Shown here piece by piece: positions 22,906 to 34,145 of a DNA stretch of 64,000 nucleotides. The position numbers and the translations under genes were made by a program. The notes beneath the pieces are model-generated. The model had not been told where the DNA came from. It ran no database searches and saw only the letters and a program-made list of their open reading frames with translations. Position 1 is the first letter of the stretch; every line of letters begins with the position of its first letter. Source of the DNA: Bromus sterilis (Eukaryota > Streptophyta > Magnoliopsida > Poales > Poaceae); assembly GCA_950022295.1 (NCBI GenBank), contig OX465599.1, forward strand, positions 290,491,501 to 290,555,500, given 5' to 3'.

Positions 22906-23250
22906 TATGGAGGGCCTTGGATGGTAGGCTAGCATGCGGTGGTGCTCGAGATATTTGATTGCCGCTCGAGACCATACAGTAAGTTTGAGAAACTGCAGAT
23001 TTGGGCACGCGTTATCAATCTCCCGTTCAACCTTAGATATCCGCCATGGCCTAAGAAAATTGCAGAGATGTTAGGAGAGGTGGTGCGGGTTGATGTGGAA
23101 GCTAAGGGATTTGCTTTTCGAGAATCGCTAAGGGCGAGAATTTGGATCAATGTTAAAGAACCACTAATGAGGTGGGTGCAGTTGGGACTTGGGATCGGCA
23201 AGGACCAAAAATACGAGTTTTTATGTATTCAGTATGAGAATTTGCCATAC
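22906..23250 (+). pseudogene. LINE ORF1 (DUF4283) middle fragment
   Basis: The plus strand reads GPWMVG, an in-frame TAG, then HAVVLEIFDCRSRP, LQIWARVINLPFNLR, PPWPKKIAEMLGEVVRVDVE and SLRARIWINVKEPLMRW. This is the conserved core of the DUF4283 protein of plant LINEs and related elements, thought to bind nucleic acid. The usual CCHC zinc knuckle should follow after YENLPY, but there the sequence switches abruptly into a 502-bp tandem repeat. It lies 9.6 kb downstream of the N-terminal fragment at 13080 in the same orientation, with roughly 45 residues missing between them. Confidence 0.8.
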
Positions 23251-24465
23251 AGTCTTAAAAAATCGAACCATCTTCAAGAAAGAATCATGGTTTCAAGGAA
23301 GAATGCATCAAGTTTGAAGATGAACTGATATTTCCTTCATCGTTTCATCTTGATTTTTTTCTACACTCAACATATGCCAGAAGATACTTCATGTTAAAAT
23401 TTGACACTTTTCAAAACTTGTTTGCTATATTTAAATCAGCTAGTGCATTTCTAGGCATTTAATGGTTATAATTCAAATTTAAAATACGAGTATATAGAAT
23501 AATGCATAAAAGTGGTTTGAAAAATCACATACAAGATATTGAGTATATGTAAATGACTTATACAAGTATTGAAAAGAAATTTCAAACATTTATGCGGTAA
23601 AAGTCATCCACAAACATGGTTTTTGTTTATTATTTAAGTTAATCCTAGAAAATATAAACGAAGTCTGAAAAATATTAAATTTGACATGGTGCCATAAAAT
23701 GACCTTAGTATACCATGATAAAATTCTGAGAACGTTTCAAAAAGATCGATATACAGTCTTCAAAAATCAAACCATCTTCAAGAAAGAATAATAATTTCAA
23801 AAAGGAATGCATCAACTTTGAAGATGAATTGATATTTCCTTCATCGTTTCATCTTGTTTTTTTTTCTACACTCAGCATACACCACAAAATCCTTCATGTA
23901 AAAATTTGGCACTTTTCATTGTTCGTTTGCTATATTTTAATCATTTAGTGCATTTCTAGGTGTTTAATGAATATAATTCAAATTTGAACTACGAATATAT
24001 GCAATAATGCACAAAAATGATTTGAAAAATCATATATAAGATATTGAGTATATGTAAATGACTTATAAAATAATTAAAAATAAATTCCAAGCATTTATGT
24101 GCCAAAAGTCCATCACAAACATGTATTTATTGGTTATTTAATTCTAGAAAATTCAAAAGAAGTCTAAAAAAGATAAATTTTGGCATGTTGTAATAAATGA
24201 CCTCATTATATCGTTATAAAATTTTGAGAAGATTTCACATTTTTTTTTGATATACACTCTTTAGAAATTGAACCTTCCGCGAGCATGAATCATGGTTTAG
24301 AGAGGAAATGTATCAAGTTTGAAGAAGAATTGACATTTAATTTATTGTTTGACCTTGAATTTTTTTATACAACCAACGTACACCATAAAACTTTTCATCA
24401 TAAAATAAGGCATTTTTCAGATCTCATTTTCTATATTTAATGCATTTATAGTCATGAAACGTCTA
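23250..24465. repeat. Tandem repeat, unit about 502 bp, 2.4 copies
   Basis: Copies begin at 23250, 23754 and 24255. Each starts with ca[gc]tctt and an aaccatcttcaagaaag-like block, followed by gaagatgaa[ct]tgatatttcc, cgtttcatcttg and the AT-rich stretch tgcatttctagg. The third copy is truncated and more diverged. Copies differ by roughly 10-20 percent by eye. I do not recognise the satellite. Confidence 0.85.
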
Positions 24466-24484
24466 ATATATATATATCCACGTG
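24464..24484 (+). promoter_or_regulatory. TATA-like run followed by a G-box
   Basis: The sequence taatatatatatatcc is followed by cacgtg at 24480-24485, about 600 bases before the ATG of the unrecognised frame at 25080. It lies where base composition switches from AT-rich repeat to GC-rich sequence. It could be a core promoter for that frame, but the long gap makes this weak. Confidence 0.25.
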
Positions 24485-24485
24485 T

Positions 24486-25079
24486 CATGTTTTGATTGGT
24501 CCATAACGGATGCTCCGAATCCAACGGCAACCCAAGACCACAACCCCGCACTCCTCCTCCTCCTCTCGTTCCCTTCTCTCCCACGCACCACGACCTCATC
24601 TCCCAACCCTCTCCCTCCCTCCGACCTCAATCCGTCGCCTCACCCACCCGCACCCCCACCGTCGACGATGGACGCCACAGGGATTCACCGACGACCTCCT
24701 CTGCTCCAACCCCACTGTCAACCTCCTACTTTCTCCTAACCTCACTGGTGGCCCCTTCCCTCTCCTCCCAGATCGACTCAAGATTCTCATGTAGTGAAAA
24801 GATCCTGCAGGAAGTCCCTTCCACCCACCGGAGGCGCGGCGGTGGAGGCCGAGCCGGCAGGGCGTCGGCGAGCGCGGAGACCTAGAGGAAGACGGAGGCT
24901 GTCGTCTGGGTTGCCCAAGAAGGAAGGCGAGCGTGCAACAGACGCCAACAGACGGACTCCACATTCGCACCACCACCACCGCCGGAGCGCGGTTGACTTC
25001 CGCGCACGGGAGCAGAACCATCCACGCCTTCGCCGCCGCCACCACCAGCTGCGCCGCACCCGCACGGCCGCCACCACCA
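24486..25079. other. GC-rich leader-like stretch
   Basis: This C-rich sequence has many short frames on both strands and no domain. It could be a 5' untranslated region or the start of an exon for the frame that begins at 25080. No splice pattern could be fixed. Confidence 0.3.
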
Positions 25080-25574
25080 ATGGGCATGGCGAGGGCTCTG
25101 CTGCCACCGCGCGCGCCGCTGCTCCGGCGGCTGCTCCTGGCGGGCGCGATGGCCGCCTCCTGCACCTGCTTCCTCCTCGTCCTCCAGGCGCAGGCCTCCG
25201 TGCCCCCGCGCTACGACGTGTTCGCCTACGGGGTCCGGGCCGCCTCCTGGAAGGACGCCATCCTCGTCAAGGCCTTCCTCGGCCCACTCTACCCCGACAA
25301 CCGCTATAGAGCGTTGGAGTGGAAGGGCGCGGGGGGCTGCGTTGAGGTGGGCGTGGCCAAGGCGAGCGCGCGGGACGAGAGTCGGCGAGCCGCCTGCCCT
25401 TCACCCTCGACCCGGGGGCTCACCGGTCGCCGCAAGACGGGGTGGCGCTGCCGCGTGGAGGATGGGAGGTGCGGAGGCGATTGGGGTTTCTCTGCTTGGC
25501 ACACACGCCCGGAAACGGAGGCGCAGGCAGGCAGGCGCACCATCGACGGGAGGCGGCGGCCATGGCGGGGATGA
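25080..25574 (+). CDS. Unrecognised protein with signal-anchor-like N-terminus, probably partial
   Basis: From the ATG at 25080 (context CCAATGGGC) the frame runs 164 codons. The first part, MGMARALLPPRAPLLRR then LLLAGAMAASCTCFLLVLQ, is a basic stretch followed by about 20 hydrophobic residues, as in a type II signal anchor or uncleaved signal peptide. It continues PPRYDVFAYGVRAASWKD and AFLGPLYPDNRYR, which reads like the start of a real protein. After about residue 80 (near 25315) composition changes to an arginine- and glycine-rich tail that looks non-coding, so a splice donor or break probably lies there. I do not recognise the family. It may be the first exon of a truncated gene. The next 3 kb hold only repeats, so no continuation is visible. 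Confidence 0.35.
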   Translation: MGMARALLPPRAPLLRRLLLAGAMAASCTCFLLVLQAQASVPPRYDVFAYGVRAASWKDAILVKAFLGPLYPDNRYRALEWKGAGGCVEVGVAKASARDESRRAACPSPSTRGLTGRRKTGWRCRVEDGRCGGDWGFSAWHTRPETEAQAGRRTIDGRRRPWRG

Positions 25575-25639
25575 GCGGCGGCGGCACGACGGGCGGGCGA
25601 ACGAGTGTGTGTAAGGAGGCGGACTGGAGGAAACTTCCG

Positions 25640-25835
25640 GCAGTTGGTTGCAAACGTTTTTACAACACCTAGCTAAAGTGTTGTATATTTGCAACACCAA
25701 GGTTGCAACACTTGGAGCTGGTGTTGTAATATTTTTTACATATACAACACCTGTTGGACCACTATTTTAGCCTCAAGTGTTGTATAAGTTAGTTATTTAT
25801 ATAAATACAACATCTATTAAAGATGCTCTAAACAA
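25640..25835. repeat. Cluster of 'acaacac/gtgttgt' inverted motifs
   Basis: Within 200 bases there are at least seven occurrences of caacac or gtgttg in both orientations, for example tacaacacctagctaaagtg, gcaacaccaaggttgcaac and gctggtgttgtaa. This pattern resembles one end of a DNA transposon with subterminal repeats. No opposite end was found, so boundaries are approximate. Confidence 0.4.
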
Positions 25836-26189
25836 ATATGATTTGGCTATGTTATAATTGTGCTGATGATTGATGGCTTGCCATTAATTAGGTCATAGGG
25901 TTTCTTGATGGTAGTTTTGACTCCTGACGCTGCCATGGCAACAGTAGAAAATGATTGTGATTTGCAAACTAATGTAGTACTACCTCCCATTCATTATATT
26001 TAACGTATCAGACAATAATTTTGTTTGGAAGTAGTTCAATTTGGCTGTCGGGGACGTCAAATAAAAAGAATCAGATGTAGTATAAAGATTACCCTTTTAT
26101 TTATAGTCCAATATACCAACCGTTGGGCCAATGAAGGCCCTTGTAGCAACTGAGTGGTGGGACTTCATGCGACGCCTGTGTTTGTTTGC
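25836..26189. other. No gene seen
   Basis: This is unique-looking AT-rich sequence. The piece tacctcccattcattatatt at about 25981 is only vaguely similar to a Stowaway end and lacks a partner. Confidence 0.3.
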
Positions 26190-26326
26190 TTAATTTGTTA
26201 GCCATTGTGCTCTATGCTTGGCTAGTATGTTGCCTTCCTGATCACTCACCCAGTCACCATAGGTTCATAGTTAACACTTAACACAGATCGATGCTTATTT
26301 CAGGCTAAACTGGAATTTTTCTTGCA

Positions 26327-28295
26327 CTAGATATATGCCCGTGCCGTGCGTTTCACGGGGCTATGATTTTTTTTCCACGTCTATGACGGCAAAGAGAGTT
26401 TTTTCATGAGCCCCATTCACCTATGTTGTTGCAGAACCAGAGCTGCAAGCATTGCTGAAGGCGCGAGGCACAGTCCGCCATAATCCGGGTGGTCGAGTTC
26501 GCCAGTGCGCGAACTGCTCATCGCTAGTGAGTGGGTAAAAGAGAACGAGGCGCTACTCAATATACATAGATATATATACCTAATAATAAAAAGAGGTGGC
26601 TTTCTTAGGTAATCTATACCTATTATCCGGGTGGTCTATTTGTGTATTTTTGCTAAAAAGCCCTTCTTTTTAGGTAATCAACCCGCAGTTCAGATGGTCC
26701 GAAATAGAAAAAATGATTTCTTCATTAGATTCAGCTTCTTGTGCCGGCCTGCTTGGTGGGTTGAGGGCTTGCTTCGCACCTTTTTTTCATATTGATAGCT
26801 GCTGGCCCGCCCCTGTTAGTTTTTTTTTCTTTTTTATTAAATCTCATTAGTAAATAAAAAAAGTAAAAAAAATCTAGAGATCCTAAAAATATAAAGTAAT
26901 TTTGCGCTCCTTACTTATAGCTTAATTTTGTGGATCAATCAGAATTACTCTTTGAAGAATTAAAAAAATGATCATATGATAATTTGTTGTATATTATTCT
27001 TGCCTAGATTAATTTTAATTGATTCTATGATAATACCTAATTGAATGAGATTAAATTTATTATTAATTCTACTGTTATGTATGTAATTTTAATGTTAATA
27101 AAATTAAATAAATTAAAAAAACAACAATTTTTTAGATCAATTAGAATGACTGTTTTAAGAATTAAAAAATGGTCATATCATTACTAGTTGTAAATTATTC
27201 CTGCCTAGATTAATTTTAGTTAATTCTATAATTATGTAATTGAATTAGGTTAATTTGTTATTAATGCTACTGTTTTGTACCTAATGGTACCAGTAATAGA
27301 TAATTAAAATAAAATAAATAAAAACAACGCTAAAAGTACTTAATCTTTGTTTCCAGTAAAGCATATGGTCCTGCTTTTTTAGAATGATCGTTTGTTTGTT
27401 TGTAGTAAATAAACTTCTTATTAATTTTATTATATTATAAAAAAATCGTTACAACGCACGGGCATGCCACAATTTGTCCCAACTACGAGCATATGTCCGC
27501 AAAGGAAGCACAATAATCTATCGACATCAGTTTGTTTTAACTAACCGATGTGCGCTATAAAAAGGATAAAAAGTAATACAAATGATATATTGTTTTTATC
27601 TACTCTATTTTTTTACTTAAAAATATAAGATTCTATGTTTCATCAACTTCCACATATGAAGCATCCACCTTAATTTACTTATTTTCTGAACAAATTTTAC
27701 TTCAATTTAGTTATATTTTTTTTAACCAAACACAAGATAAATCACGTGCATCATTTAATAAATATTTATGGGTAAATAAGTCACAAGCTAACATATTATA
27801 ATATTTATAAAGCGACGCTATGTGTCATCCATTCGTAGCGTTTAAATTATCCACTCATCCATTCGTAGCGTTTAAATTATCCACTCATACAGTCGTTCTA
27901 TGGAGATAGGTAGAGCTGCTCGATCGCTCGCACCCGCAAGATAGCCATCCTTTACAACATAGGCTTTGTTATGGTCTGATCATTGCAATAGGAGTTCTGC
28001 TGCAAAGTCTTTCAATAATTTGTTTATTACACCAAATCAACATCTTTTCACTCTCTGACCATCCGAGGCAGTGTTGTGTCGCCTTGCAATAAGAATCAAC
28101 AAAGGATCCTTTGCAACAAAGGATCTATTGCAAAATGTGGCGTTTGTTTTGAGTTGGGAGTGGTTCACAATCACCGTTGGATCACGAGACCATCTGATAG
28201 CCACGAAGACAATGGACGCATGCGTGCATATCAGTTCGATTAAATGACCTCTTCTCGCATTTATATCCCGTTGCAACCTACGTGCATTGTCCTAG
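26327..28295. mobile_element. Element with ATGCCCGTGC-type inverted ends
   Basis: The left end is at 26331 (atatatgcccgtgccgtgcg). Two inverted partners occur: cgttacaacgcacgggcat at 27447-27465, which fits very well, and ttgcaacctacgtgcat at 28271-28287, which is the positional counterpart of the right end in the first copy. One element may have been inserted beside or into another of the same family. The interior is AT-rich and non-coding. Confidence 0.5.
27826..27885. repeat. Perfect 30-bp tandem pair
   Basis: The unit beginning catccattcgtagcgttta and ending ttatccact occurs twice head to tail at 27826 and 27856. Its identity implies a recent slippage or duplication event. Confidence 0.9.
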
Positions 28296-28400
28296 TAAAT
28301 TATAAATAGAGACAGGTCTCCAATTCCAAATCCATACATAAATTAGTAACACGGAAGTGTAGCGGTTGTGAAGCATTTGATTCAGAATTAGGATTGCCTA

Positions 28401-28689
28401 TCTTTCCGTACTTTTCTTGCACTAGGCATTGCTACTTTTGCTGCTACGTTGCTTACCTATTCAATGCATAGCCTGCCATTGTCGCCCCTTCATGTACCTT
28501 TCTTTTTCTTATGCTGCCTATCAATTATATATTATATTCAGCAGTGAGCCATGCGCATTGTTAGTCAACTAGGATTAGATAGCGGACCGTGATCACAAGT
28601 TATTATAACTTCACAAGTACGACACAAATAAGACACCGCTAAAGGCTCCTATCTCGGTTCTGCCGAGCCACATCAAGTGTGAGCTATCG
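28401..28689. other. No gene seen
   Basis: This is a short unassigned stretch between the repeated flank and the truncated retrotransposon. The start of the retrotransposon similarity is not sharp, and the breakpoint lies somewhere between 28600 and 28710. Confidence 0.3.
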
Positions 28690-31600
28690 ATGAGTAATCC
28701 TCGTACTCCAATCAATGCTCACTCTGTATTGCTTGGATCGTCTTGCTCTTTACTTTTTAGTTTTCGTTAGTTTTGTTTGTTGTTCATAACAAGTTAGAAC
28801 CCAACTTTCTTTGTGTGGGAGAGAAACACGCTCCACTTTAAACTAGAACACATCATAGGATTTTCATGCTTATCTTTCTTTTGTTGTGTGTTCTTTATCT
28901 TTTCGTAGCTGCTGTCATGCTTAGCTCTTAGTTTTCTTGCTTATATTTTTCAAGAGCTTTAGTTTAGTTTGTTGCAGGAACTCTCTGTAGTTTTCATGTT
29001 TATCTTGTTAAGAGAGTTAGTTGTTGCACTGAGTTGTGTCTTGACTTTAAGTAGGTAATTGAGGTTGCTATTCAATTGTAGTAGTAACTTGCAATAATTT
29101 TGAGGTATTGTTGTGAGTAATGTTTGAACTTTTGGTGTCAAGAGCTCTAGCCTATTAGTGATAGGTGTCATATTTTGGGCAATCCGTGTTTATTTTTAAA
29201 AACTACAAAAACTAGTTGAGAACTCTAGCTACTAGATGGATCACTAACCTTTGGAGGGATCGAATATTAGAGTACACTCACGTACCATGAGTCGAGGATT
29301 CGCAAGGATAACCAAACTCCCATACACTCCTCCTCGGGGTACTTATCTCTTTGTGAACCTCCTTATTAGATTGAGAGTTACCGATAATAAGTGCATCAGT
29401 TCTTCGGACTAATGTAAGTATTGAAAGTTGACACTTCCACCTCCTCATATTTGCTAGCCTCTTCGGTACTGCGCATTGCCCTCTTCTCAAGAGTTGGCGT
29501 CCACCTCGCCGGTGCATCCAAACCCTTGGCATGATACGCTCTATCATCATAGACCTCCTTATATATTTCCTCAAAATAGCCACCATACCTACCTATCAGG
29601 GCATTTCCATAGCCTTTTCGAGACACATTGTCATGCAACATCCACCTTCTCATGACTTGATCTTCATGTCATACATGTTCCTGCCACACTGGCAGAGGCA
29701 TACATTTGCATACATCATGATAGATACATATTCTTTGTGTTGAGTACCTTGTAAAGTGTGAATATCTTCTATAATTCTTGTAAAATAGAGTGTTGCCCTT
29801 AAGTGAGGAAAAGATCCCAAAGAGGAAAAATGAGAGTTAAATAAAAAGAGCCATTGAGGCCACCAAAAAATACAAAAAAATAGAAAAAAGAGAGAAGGGG
29901 GCAACACTACTATTCCTTTTGAAAGAACCACACTCGTACTCCCTCTTATATCTTGTACTCCATAGAGATGATTATATGCATATAGCTATGTGGGGACCTT
30001 CAAACTATAGAACTTGGCTTGTATATTCCAATGATGAGCCTCCTCAAATGAGCTCTAGGTCTTCTTGAGCGAGCAAGTTGGATGCACCCCGACTAGTTCC
30101 ATTGGAGAGCTTTTCTAGATCACATGTGCATCCGTTGCATGGAAATCCCTACTCCTCACATCATATCTATCATTTGGCCTTCTCTCGCCTATGATTGTCC
30201 TCATTGATGTGAGCCTTTCACACCTTTTCTGTCTTCCTTATCCACCATATCTCCCTATTTGCCATCCTAAGTGTCAACTCTCGTGCTTACGCTCATCCAT
30301 TTCATGAGTGCTCAAAATATCGAAATGAAGTGGATCAAATTGACTTGTGACTGGCTAGTGGTTTGGGGACGAGTCAAGATAAGATTCCAAAGAAGATTAA
30401 GTGTGAAACTTTAGTAGATTGAGTTCTCAACAAATAAATATGTTTTCTCTCGTATTCCCATCCCCCACTTCTTGCACGCAAACACCATCTGGAGACATTC
30501 GAGTCACGGACAACGAGAGCTCTTGCACCTTTATGTTCTTATTTTGCGTGTTTCAATGCCAGTATAGACTCTTGCCTGTTATGACTTTAATTGAATTACA
30601 TACCTTGATTGCTTTACTAACAAAGTTCGTATATGGTTGTTAGCATGTCACCACAGAAATTATGCTTGTTATCATTTACCTAATGGTGGACGAGCAGGAA
30701 TTAAGCTTGGGGATGTTGATATGTCCGAAACGTATCTATAATTTCTTCTTGCTACATGCATGTTTTGTGTGATATTGCTATGTTTTAGCTACACTTTCAT
30801 ACACTTTTGAGCATATTTGTACTAACCTATTAACCCAGTGTACCCCAGTGTCAGTTCCTATTTTCTGCTGTTTTTCTATTTCAGGTTTCCCGTATTAAAA
30901 ATTCTCCAAAAATTCTGGGAAAATACAATAAAAATCAGTGTTTTGGAATCTGCCGGAATCACCGAGGAGGGGCCAGAGGGGACCCACCAGGGCCCTAGGC
31001 GCCCTCCTGGCGCGGCTAGGAGTGGGGTCGCACCAAGGGGCCGCCTGGACCCCTGGTGGCCCCCCTGGCTGCCTCCCTTCGCCTATATTTATCCCCCGTG
31101 ATGGAAACCCTGAAGAGAGAACCCTTTTTCGCGTTCTCGCCTTTGTTCTGGAGTGCCAGCAGACCTCTTCCCGGCACCCTGCCGGAGGGAGGATTGACCC
31201 CCGGGAGCTTCTCCACCACCATGGACACTTCCCGAATGACCCATGAGCAGTCCACCTTGGACCATGGGTCCATTATCAATAGTTATGTGATGTTCTCCTC
31301 CCCTCTTTGTTCTTCATGGATTAGACCTTGTGAGCTGCCCTACAAGATCAAGGCACATATGTAATTCTTTCTGCTGTTGCTATGCTGAGTTTGCTGGGAT
31401 CTGATGGATTATGAGACTATGTTCAGTTTGTAATTGATTAATATATTTGGTTATTATATTTTATATTTTTGTTCTTGAGTAATGCTTGCATGTTCTTCGT
31501 TGCTGTTTATTGCTTTGGCCAAGTAGTAGGTAGTGACTCCAAGAGGGAGGGTTATGCTTGATTGTGGATTCATGCCCCCTGATGACTAGTTTGAGTGACA

Positions 31601-32354
31601 GAAACATGAGTCTAGGGGATGTGTTGTTGCCACAGGGGGGAAAACAACGATGCTTGTAACCGCGGTTGCAAAGATTGTTTACATTACTTAAAGTTCTTGT
31701 AATGCAGTTGTATGTTGCTTTGGGCTTACACTTTGGGTGGGGCTCGCAACTTAATACCAACGAGATGTTCTGGATAGATATCTGAAGATGGATGATTAGT
31801 AGTAGATGCAGATGGATTTCGGTCTACTTATTTTGGCGTACCGCCCATGCTTTTGAGTCTCTTCCTTTCTTTGTAGCATAGTTAGTATTGGTTTGTGCCC
31901 GTAATCCTGTCAATTGCCCAACTGTGATTTGTTTACCTCGCATAGCAGTTTTATCGTCTTTTGGGAGAGAGACATCACTAGTGAATATCATGGGACCCCG
32001 ATCCATATTTCCATCACTGTTGCACCCGCAATTTACTTCCTGCTTTTACTTTCTAGTTATAGCTATCACTACCTATTATCTGTTGCGTTGATCCTTTGTA
32101 AACAGCAAGGCCGGAGAGATTGACAACCTCTCTGTACTCGTTGGGAGCAAAGTTATTTGTTGTGTGTGCAGGTCCAGGTGAAGTAAGCAACCTAAGGTTG
32201 TGAACGGCGCCATTGTTCACTTCACCACCTACTTGAAGTTATTGGAGTCTTACGGGAGACAATCTTAAAACGTTGGCATCTTTTCCAAGGGAAATCTTGC
32301 TGCTACACTACATCAAACCTTCCACTTGGGGTAATCAACGAGGAGTTAACATCA
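28690..32354 (+). mobile_element. Athila-like (Sabrina/WHAM-type) retrotransposon, 3' part
   Basis: Positions 28700-30716 match 41390-43444, the non-coding 3' internal region of the complete element described below, and end in the polypurine-like attaagcttggggatgt. The LTR follows. The 5' LTR, primer site and gag are absent, so the element is truncated on the left. The family name is a cautious memory-based match to Triticeae elements whose LTRs begin TGATACGTC and lie in the Athila lineage. Confidence 0.8.
30717..32354 (+). repeat. 3' LTR of the truncated Athila-like element
   Basis: The LTR begins TGATATGTCC, contains a core promoter-like cctatatttatcc near 31081 and ends taacatca at 32354. 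It is collinear with the LTRs at 36741, 43445 and 46525. No partner target duplication can be read because the left end of the element is lost. Confidence 0.8.
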
Positions 32355-33044
32355 GTGGCCCGTCAATCCAAAAGATCAACGGAATGTCGCCAGCCGCCAT
32401 CGCAACAACAATAAGAGAAAGTAAATGATGAGAGACTATACTATATTTAATAGAGCTTATATATATGTAATATTTTAGGTATTTAATTAATTATATGCGT
32501 CCTATGAATGGAATGATATTTGTGCGACTGCCACTAGTTGTGTCCCATTACTTGGTTTTCCCACTAAAAATTACAACTTCTAAAAAATTCCATCGTTCTA
32601 TGAGATCCTTGCTCAAAAATGCAATTAGACACCTCAAAAATGCCATTCTTGTATTAGATGTTTGCTAAAAATTTCCACTAGACAAGGTTATTTTCAGGAC
32701 AAACTTGTTCACCATTTTATAGGAAAAAATAAACCTAGAACCACTTGTCAAATGTTTCTATATGACTATAGTAAATGTGGGCCCCACTTGTAAGGAGTAA
32801 GCAAGCGAATAATTTTAGAGAAAAATAAAAACGTTTTTTGGGATCAAGTGGGGCCCACACTAAGATAGAGCAGTGCTAACATGTGGATCCATGGTTATTT
32901 TGGTTATATAACATTGTCAACGAGCTTTGAGCTAGTAGTAATGGTGTCTAATGGCATTTTGAGCTTGCGCCTAACAGAGCGATGACATTTTTGAGCAGCA
33001 AAACTTCTAGTGGCAAAACTGAGTAATGAGACACAACTAGTGGC
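32355..33044. mobile_element. Foldback element (32530-33044) and short flank
   Basis: The 515-bp element has inverted ends of about 37 bp: gccactagttgtgtcccatt at 32530 against aatgagacacaactagtggc ending at 33044. The inversion continues inward with gaps (for example caaaaatgccatt against aatggcattttga), so almost the whole element could fold. There is no ORF. The right end abuts the first base of an LTR. A target duplication is not clear, and the superfamily (hAT-, Mutator- or other MITE) is open. Confidence 0.75.
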
Positions 33045-34145
33045 TAATACGTCCCAAACGTATCTATAATTTCTGCTTGTTCCATGCTTATATTGGTGGC
33101 TTTGCTATATGTTTTTCTACAATTTCATACCTTTTTCAATATATTTGAACTAACCTACTAACTCAGTGCCCCAGTGCCAGTTTTCGTCTAGTATTGTTCT
33201 TGCATTGTAGGAAAATACCAATTATTAAAGTGCTCAGAAAATTCTAGAAAAAACAGCTAAAAAATCAGTGCGACACAATGACTCAAGAAGCACGAAGGAG
33301 AGGCGGAGGGGGCCACCCCCTGGCTAGGCGGTCACACAACGCGACCATGGAGGAGGCCACGCCACCTGGCCGCCTGGTCAGGTGGGGCCTCCCCTAGAGC
33401 CCCCCTTCCGCCTATATTTCTCCCTAGATACATAAACCCTCTAGAGGAGCCCCGTTAAGCGATTTTCACCACTGTTCCACCGCTGCCGCAATCCCGAGAT
33501 CGGTATCGCCAGAAGACACTGTCCCGACACCCTTCCAGAGGGAGGATTCACCTTCGGAGGCTTCTCCACCACCATGAGCGCCTCCCGGATGTGTCATGAG
33601 TAGTTCCTCTTGGACCATGGGCCCATGATCAGTAGCTAGATGATGTTTTCTCTCCAATCTTATGCCTCAATTCTTAGACCTTGTGAGATGACCTACATGA
33701 TCAAGGCACTTATTTATTAGTTTCTATGTTGCTATGTTGTGTTTGCTGGGATCCGATGGATTATGAGATTATGTTCAGATTGTGATGAGTAATATATTTG
33801 GTTTACCTTCTTATTATTAGTTCTTGGGTATTCTTGCATGTTCCTTGTTTCTTTGTATTGCCCTACATGATCAAGGCACATATATAATTCATTGTGCTGT
33901 TGCTATGTTGAGTTTGCTGGGATCTGATGGATTATGAGACTATGTTCAGATTGTGATGAGTAATATATTTGGCTCTTCTCTTTTATATTTATGTTCTTGA
34001 TTAATTCTTGCATGTTCTCCGTTGCTGTTTATTCCTTTGGCCAAGTAGTAGATAGTGACTCCAAGAGGGAGAGTTATGCATGATTGTGGGTTCATGCCCC
34101 CCGATGTCTAGCTTGAGTGACAGAAACATGAGACTAGGGGATGTG
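33045..34145 (+). repeat. Partial, diverged LTR of the TGATACGTCC family
   Basis: It begins TAATACGTCC, one change from the family start, and runs collinearly with the other LTRs (agtgccagttttc, gcctatatttctccc near 33408, ggccaagtagtagatagtg) until it is cut at 34145 by another LTR. It holds an internal direct duplication, because cctacatgatcaaggcac and the following 110 bases occur at 33692 and again at 33862. No continuation past the nested stack lies in the window. Confidence 0.75.

Larger units (their letters stand above)
26190..28400. repeat. Second copy of the LINE/TIR-element junction seen at 1708-4790
   Basis: Positions 26190-26640 match 1708-2150 nearly base for base: the LINE piece with ttgttagccattgtgctct, the TIR start tagatatatgcccgtgcc and the following block gagtgggtaaaag. 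The right flank 28297-28400 matches 4691-4790 (aaattataaatagagaca, aagtgtagcggttg). The interiors do not match, and their total lengths differ (about 2.2 kb here, 3.1 kb there). Both places therefore derive from the same nested arrangement. Confidence 0.8.

Noticed and set aside
32354..33049. Identical gtggc after the LTR end at 32354 and before the LTR start at 33045
   Set aside because: The order is wrong for a target duplication of one element, and gtggc is part of the foldback terminus. A 5-base match by chance is likely.
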